A stretch of DNA of 7,364 bases from Methanobacteriaceae archaeon (GTDB lineage: Archaea > Methanobacteriota > Methanobacteria > Methanobacteriales > Methanobacteriaceae), in assembly GCA_030681145.1 (NCBI GenBank), contig JAUXXK010000441.1, positions 1 to 7,364 on the forward strand. Reading direction: 5' to 3'. Both the position numbers and the translations under genes were made by a program. Below the pieces are notes generated by a model. The model made no database searches. It had not been told where the DNA came from and worked only from the letters and a program-made list of their open reading frames with translations. Positions 4,626 to 7,364 of the stretch are shown here, one piece after another; position 1 is the stretch's first letter, and the number at the start of each line of letters is the position of its first letter.

Positions 4626-5372
4626 TTTAAAAATCATGATCCACCCTTCTATTCTTCCATTTGCATCTTTTACAGGATTTAATGTACCTTCAATTAAAAT
4701 TTGGTTTCCAGCTTTATCTTCAATGATTTCTTGTGAAAAATCTAATGGTCTGGCCATGGATATATCATCAAGTCCCAGCAATCCTAACTGCCCACTTATA
4801 GGGTTTAAAACTTCCATTAAATCTATTCCGCGAATATTTTCCTTGGACAATCCAGTTATATCCTCTGCAGGAGTATTAAGAATTTGAACCTTTCTTTCTG
4901 AATCTGTGCAGATAATAGCTTCATAAACATTTTTAAAAAGTATTTCCATCCTTTTTTTATTCATCAAAAGATTATATTCCATTTTATGTTTGTATAATAC
5001 ACTTTCAATTGCATTATGTAGTTCAACTTGGTGAGTTTTATTAAAATAATCTAAATCATATTTAATGGTATATGCCTTATTATCATCTCTACTCCAATTT
5101 ATGTCAGTTTTCATATTTTCGGGAGATATTAAATAAATTACCGGAATTAGAATACTCCCTATTAATTTTAATAATTTTATAATCTCATTTTCATCACTAA
5201 GACGAATATCTATGATTAATAAGTCAAAATCAATTTTTTCTGCATTTTTTAGAGCTTCTTCTATGCCTGAAGCCACAGCAGTAATTTCATATCCATGATC
5301 TATAATTTTATTCAATATGTCATCAGAGCCAATTTTTTCATTGTTAACTAGCATTATCTGTGCCCTGGTCAT
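4617..5372 (-). CDS. degenerate receiver domain plus PAS domain signalling protein, C-terminus probably frameshifted
   Basis: This 251-residue soluble protein has two sensory modules. Residues 4-128 form a response-regulator receiver fold: AQIMLVNNE, AVASGIEEAL, DFDLLIIDIRL with the phospho-acceptor Asp55, IPVIYLIS, and IKYD with Lys104. Residues 138-250 form a PAS domain (FKNVYEAIICTDSERKVQIL, then LNTPAEDITGLS, ending DANGRIEGWIMIF). There is no kinase, DNA-binding or cyclase domain, so it may work through a partner protein. The receiver is degenerate: the acidic pair that binds magnesium is Asn10-Asn11, and the Thr switch after strand 4 is Ile. The stop at 4617 looks premature, because the next frame continues as DYKSFDEIIDILK to TAA at 4583. 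The start has GTGA four bases before ATG, as in the DsrE-like gene. It has its own TATA-like box. Confidence 0.8.
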   Translation of the reverse strand: MTRAQIMLVNNEKIGSDDILNKIIDHGYEITAVASGIEEALKNAEKIDFDLLIIDIRLSDENEIIKLLKLIGSILIPVIYLISPENMKTDINWSRDDNKAYTIKYDLDYFNKTHQVELHNAIESVLYKHKMEYNLLMNKKRMEILFKNVYEAIICTDSERKVQILNTPAEDITGLSKENIRGIDLMEVLNPISGQLGLLGLDDISMARPLDFSQEIIEDKAGNQILIEGTLNPVKDANGRIEGWIMIFKGL

Positions 5373-5404
5373 TTTTTCACTTCTTTATCCCAATTAATCT
5401 CATT

Positions 5405-5417
5405 TTTTTATAAAAAA
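5405..5417 (-). promoter_or_regulatory. TATA-like element of the receiver-PAS gene
   Basis: On the minus strand TTTTTTATAAAAA is centred about 39 bases before the start codon. It predicts a start point near 5385 and a short leader containing AAGAAGTGA. Confidence 0.4.
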
Positions 5418-5477
5418 AATTAATTAAAAATCTATAGATATTTTTGTTATAACTAATTCATTAATTTCATTGCTGAA

Positions 5478-5512
5478 AAAATAAAAAATATGAGGTTTAA
5501 ATAAAAAATAAG
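5478..5512 (-). terminator. T-rich tracts after leuA
   Basis: Starting 25 bases after the leuA stop, the minus strand has T-runs of six, six and six in the order TTATTTTTTATTT, then ATATTTTTTATTTTTTC. This is a convincing archaeal oligo-T terminator, and it separates leuA from the receiver-PAS gene. Confidence 0.5.
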
Positions 5513-5536
5513 TGTCATGATTAATTCAATATGTTA

Positions 5537-7048
5537 TTATCTGACCATTAAAATTTTATTTATGGAATTTAATACTGCTTCCACACTGGCCATGACCACA
5601 TCTTCTCTTGTGGATCTACCAGTAGCATTATTTCCCTCAGAATCACTCATTACAACAAATACTTCTGCAAGAGCATTAGTTCCACCAGTAATTGCCTCAA
5701 TGTGATATTCTTTTAGTTCTATATCTTCACTAACCAGACTTTGAATGGCATTAATTGCCGCGTCGACAGGTCCGACTCCTGTTTTAGAAATTGCTTTAAT
5801 TTCATTATTTATACTAAGCTTTACTGTTGCAGTAGGCATCACATTTTCTCCAGTCATTACAGCAAAGCTTTCAAGTTTAACAATTTCTTCTTTGACCCTG
5901 CCCACAACAGTGACCGCGATTGCTCTTAAATCAGCATCAGTGACCATCTTACCTTTATCTCCGAGGTTTTTAATCTGGTCATAAACCGTGCAGAACTGAT
6001 CTTCATTAAGGTCAATACCATATTCATCCAATTTAGATCTAAGAGCATTAGCACCCGTGTGTTTTCCCAGTACAATTTTACGAGTGTGACCCACCATTTC
6101 TGGAGTTATAGGCTCATAAGTTTCTGCATTTTCAAGAATACCGTGTACATGAATCCCTGATTCATGGGCAAACGCATTGTCTCCCACAATGGATTTATTA
6201 GGTGGCATTTTAATCCCTGTGATTCTGGAAACAAACTCAGATATGTTAACAAGTTGTTGAGTCTTTATATTAACAGAAATATCATATCGAGCTATTAAAG
6301 CCATGGTAACTTCTTCCAAGGCAGCATTTCCTGCTCTTTCTCCAAGACCATTTACAGTAGCGTGTACTTGCTCTGCACCAGCCTCTACAGCTGCCAGAGA
6401 ATTAGCAACCGCTAATCCAAAATCATCATGACAGTGCACACTGATGGGAGATTTAATATTGTTTTTTAGTTCCTTGATAATCCAGTTCATAGAACGCGGT
6501 ATCATTACACCTACAGTATCTGGAACATTTATATAATCTACACCTGCTTCATCTACAGCTTGATAAATTTCAGAAAGATAGTCGAATTCTGTCCGAGTCG
6601 CATCTTCTGCTGAAAATTCAGCCATGATCCCATGGTCTTTTATGTATTCTACTGCATCAACTGCTTTATTTAATATATCTTCCTTGCTCATTTTGAGTTT
6701 GAATTTTCTATGCAAAGGAGATGTTCCAATAAATGTGTGTATATAATCAACGTCAGCATCAATTGCCGCGTCCAAGTCTCTTTTCAAAGTTCTAGCCAAA
6801 CCACAAACTTGAGCATCAAGTCCAAGAGACAATATTTCACGAGCTGCTTCTTTTTCTCCATCTGAAGCCACCGGAAATCCAACTTCGATTGTTTCAACAC
6901 CCAGTTGATCCAGTTTCTTAGCTATTCGTATCTTTTCATCAACGGTTAGAGCTACACCTGGAGTTTGTTCACCGTCCCTTAAAGTAGTATCAAATATTAC
7001 CACTTTTCCCGGTAAATTCATGGTTTTTTTTACTTTTTCAATATACAT
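5537..7048 (-). CDS. leuA: 2-isopropylmalate synthase
   Basis: This enzyme condenses acetyl-CoA with 2-oxoisovalerate, the first committed step of leucine synthesis, in the cytosol. It has about 503 residues, normal for archaeal LeuA. Numbered from the ATG at 7054, the catalytic TIM barrel carries FDTTLRDGEQTPG (21-33, metal Asp22 and catalytic Arg26), HCHDDFGLA (207-215, metal His207 and His209), NGLGERAGN (235-243, metal Asn243) and GDNAFAHESGIH (291-302). Residues from about 385 onward form the regulatory LeuA dimer domain (KTGVGPVDAAI, then GRSTREDVVMAS), the site of leucine feedback in relatives. Citramalate synthase CimA has the same architecture; IEVGFPVAS, IHTFIGTSPLH and INVPDTVG are LeuA-like, so I favour LeuA over CimA or AksA. 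AGAGGA lies seven bases before ATG 7048, so that start is preferred over 7054, which the site touches. Confidence 0.88.
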   Translation of the reverse strand: MYIEKVKKTMNLPGKVVIFDTTLRDGEQTPGVALTVDEKIRIAKKLDQLGVETIEVGFPVASDGEKEAAREILSLGLDAQVCGLARTLKRDLDAAIDADVDYIHTFIGTSPLHRKFKLKMSKEDILNKAVDAVEYIKDHGIMAEFSAEDATRTEFDYLSEIYQAVDEAGVDYINVPDTVGVMIPRSMNWIIKELKNNIKSPISVHCHDDFGLAVANSLAAVEAGAEQVHATVNGLGERAGNAALEEVTMALIARYDISVNIKTQQLVNISEFVSRITGIKMPPNKSIVGDNAFAHESGIHVHGILENAETYEPITPEMVGHTRKIVLGKHTGANALRSKLDEYGIDLNEDQFCTVYDQIKNLGDKGKMVTDADLRAIAVTVVGRVKEEIVKLESFAVMTGENVMPTATVKLSINNEIKAISKTGVGPVDAAINAIQSLVSEDIELKEYHIEAITGGTNALAEVFVVMSDSEGNNATGRSTREDVVMASVEAVLNSINKILMVR

Positions 7049-7103
7049 ATACATTCCTCTATGGTTTGGCTAGGTTATAATAGAACTGGTATTATCGACT
7101 TAA

Positions 7104-7116
7104 TTTCTATAATAAA
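7104..7116 (-). promoter_or_regulatory. TATA-like element of leuA
   Basis: On the minus strand AGTTTATTATAGA (within 7119-7103) predicts a start point near 7085 and a leader of about 37 bases ending in AGAGGA. A second AT-rich match nearer the gene (7086-7075) would leave no leader for the ribosome site, so I prefer this one. Confidence 0.4.
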
Positions 7117-7212
7117 CTAGATTTAAAGATACTATCATAATGAGTATATCAATTCTGTGTATAATAAAATTATGTTGAAGTCTTAAAAATTATAGTTTTA
7201 TTGATTATTAAT

Positions 7213-7232
7213 AAAAATTGAAAAAAACTAAA
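7213..7232 (-). terminator. T-rich tract after the partial gene upstream of leuA
   Basis: Thirteen or more bases after the TAA at 7247-7245 the minus strand reads TTTAGTTTTTTTCAATTTTT, a typical archaeal oligo-T terminator. It isolates leuA from the preceding gene. Confidence 0.45.
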
Positions 7233-7244
7233 TTAATCCTTTTT

Positions 7245-7364
7245 TTAAACACCCATTATCAAACTTAAAAAGTTTCTAAGGCCTGGTGCCAACCCTAAAA
7301 TAAATATGCTTAATTTCAATGTGTTTTTTATAGTTTTATCTTCAATAGTAGTGTCGATTATGTA
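7245..7364 (-). CDS. 3' end of an unidentified gene, truncated by the window edge
   Basis: The last 39 codons of a minus-strand gene run from the window edge to TAA at 7247-7245. The translation begins YIIDTTIEDKTIKNTLKL, continues SIFILGLAPGLRNFLSLIMG and ends in Val. The first part is polar; the second is hydrophobic with one Arg and could be a C-terminal membrane-associated helix. I do not recognise the family. Coding character is supported by the uninterrupted frame to the edge, the sensible composition, and the T-rich terminator just downstream. It is in the same direction as leuA, about 200 bases upstream. Confidence 0.55.
   Translation of the reverse strand, partial: YIIDTTIEDKTIKNTLKLSIFILGLAPGLRNFLSLIMGV

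Noticed and set aside
5517..5984. Several plus-strand frames of 62-79 codons opposite the leuA 3' end, and 4636-4887 opposite the PAS gene
   Set aside because: They are shadows of strongly supported minus-strand genes with no ribosome binding site or family resemblance.
5537..7048. Assignment of the large gene as citramalate synthase (cimA) or homocitrate synthase (aksA)
   Set aside because: The full regulatory domain argues against AksA, and IEVGFPVAS, IHTFIGTSPLH and INVPDTVG match LeuA better than CimA; biochemical specificity is still unproved.
1..7364. CRISPR array, tRNA or rRNA gene, insertion sequence or phage genes
   Set aside because: I saw no spaced direct repeats, cloverleaf with a CCA or T-loop consensus, transposase motifs or phage proteins.

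Overview
The window looks like ordinary chromosome from a mesophilic methanogenic archaeon of the Methanobacteriales, most likely Methanobacterium or a close relative. The evidence is an AT-rich sequence, an Alba chromatin protein, a two-domain 2-isopropylmalate synthase with archaeal features, a DsrE-like COG1416 protein, a soluble P-type-ATPase-like HAD phosphatase, a PQQ-type surface beta-propeller remnant, Shine-Dalgarno sites of the GGAGGTGAT type, and TATA-like boxes about 25 bases before inferred start points. From memory, leuA and alba are also near neighbours in Methanothermobacter (MTH1481 and MTH1483).

Layout. Bases 1-221 hold a doubtful 54-codon ORF behind a run of seven G, and 222-493 is AT-rich intergenic sequence. 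The plus strand then carries a HAD phosphatase (494-1288) and a DsrE-like protein (1410-1757). Convergent to these, on the minus strand, is a TMEM175-type six-helix membrane protein (1776-2390). Next comes a 290-base intergenic stretch, then a xylose-isomerase-like TIM-barrel enzyme on minus (2683-3432). Divergent from it is the broken 3' end of a PQQ-repeat surface protein (3606-3893, plus). The last block is all on minus, read right to left: the tail of an unidentified gene (7245-7364), leuA (5537-7048), a degenerate receiver-PAS protein (4617-5372), and alba (4104-4391).

How the genes relate. Gaps between same-strand genes are 120-290 bases, and most genes have their own promoter-like element and a T-rich tract after the stop, so they are probably transcribed singly. 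I see no sign that the window encodes one dedicated multi-gene system. LeuA opens leucine biosynthesis, Alba coats DNA and RNA, and the rest are a phosphatase, a putative channel, a sugar-phosphate-type enzyme and a signalling protein with no visible partner.

The best leads are local. An 8-bp inverted repeat sits directly against the alba ribosome binding site. The PAS protein appears to have lost its last 13 codons to a one-base frameshift, and its receiver has lost key acidic residues. The HAD phosphatase has Asn in place of a motif IV Asp. A surface propeller gene survives only as a C-terminal anchor fragment.
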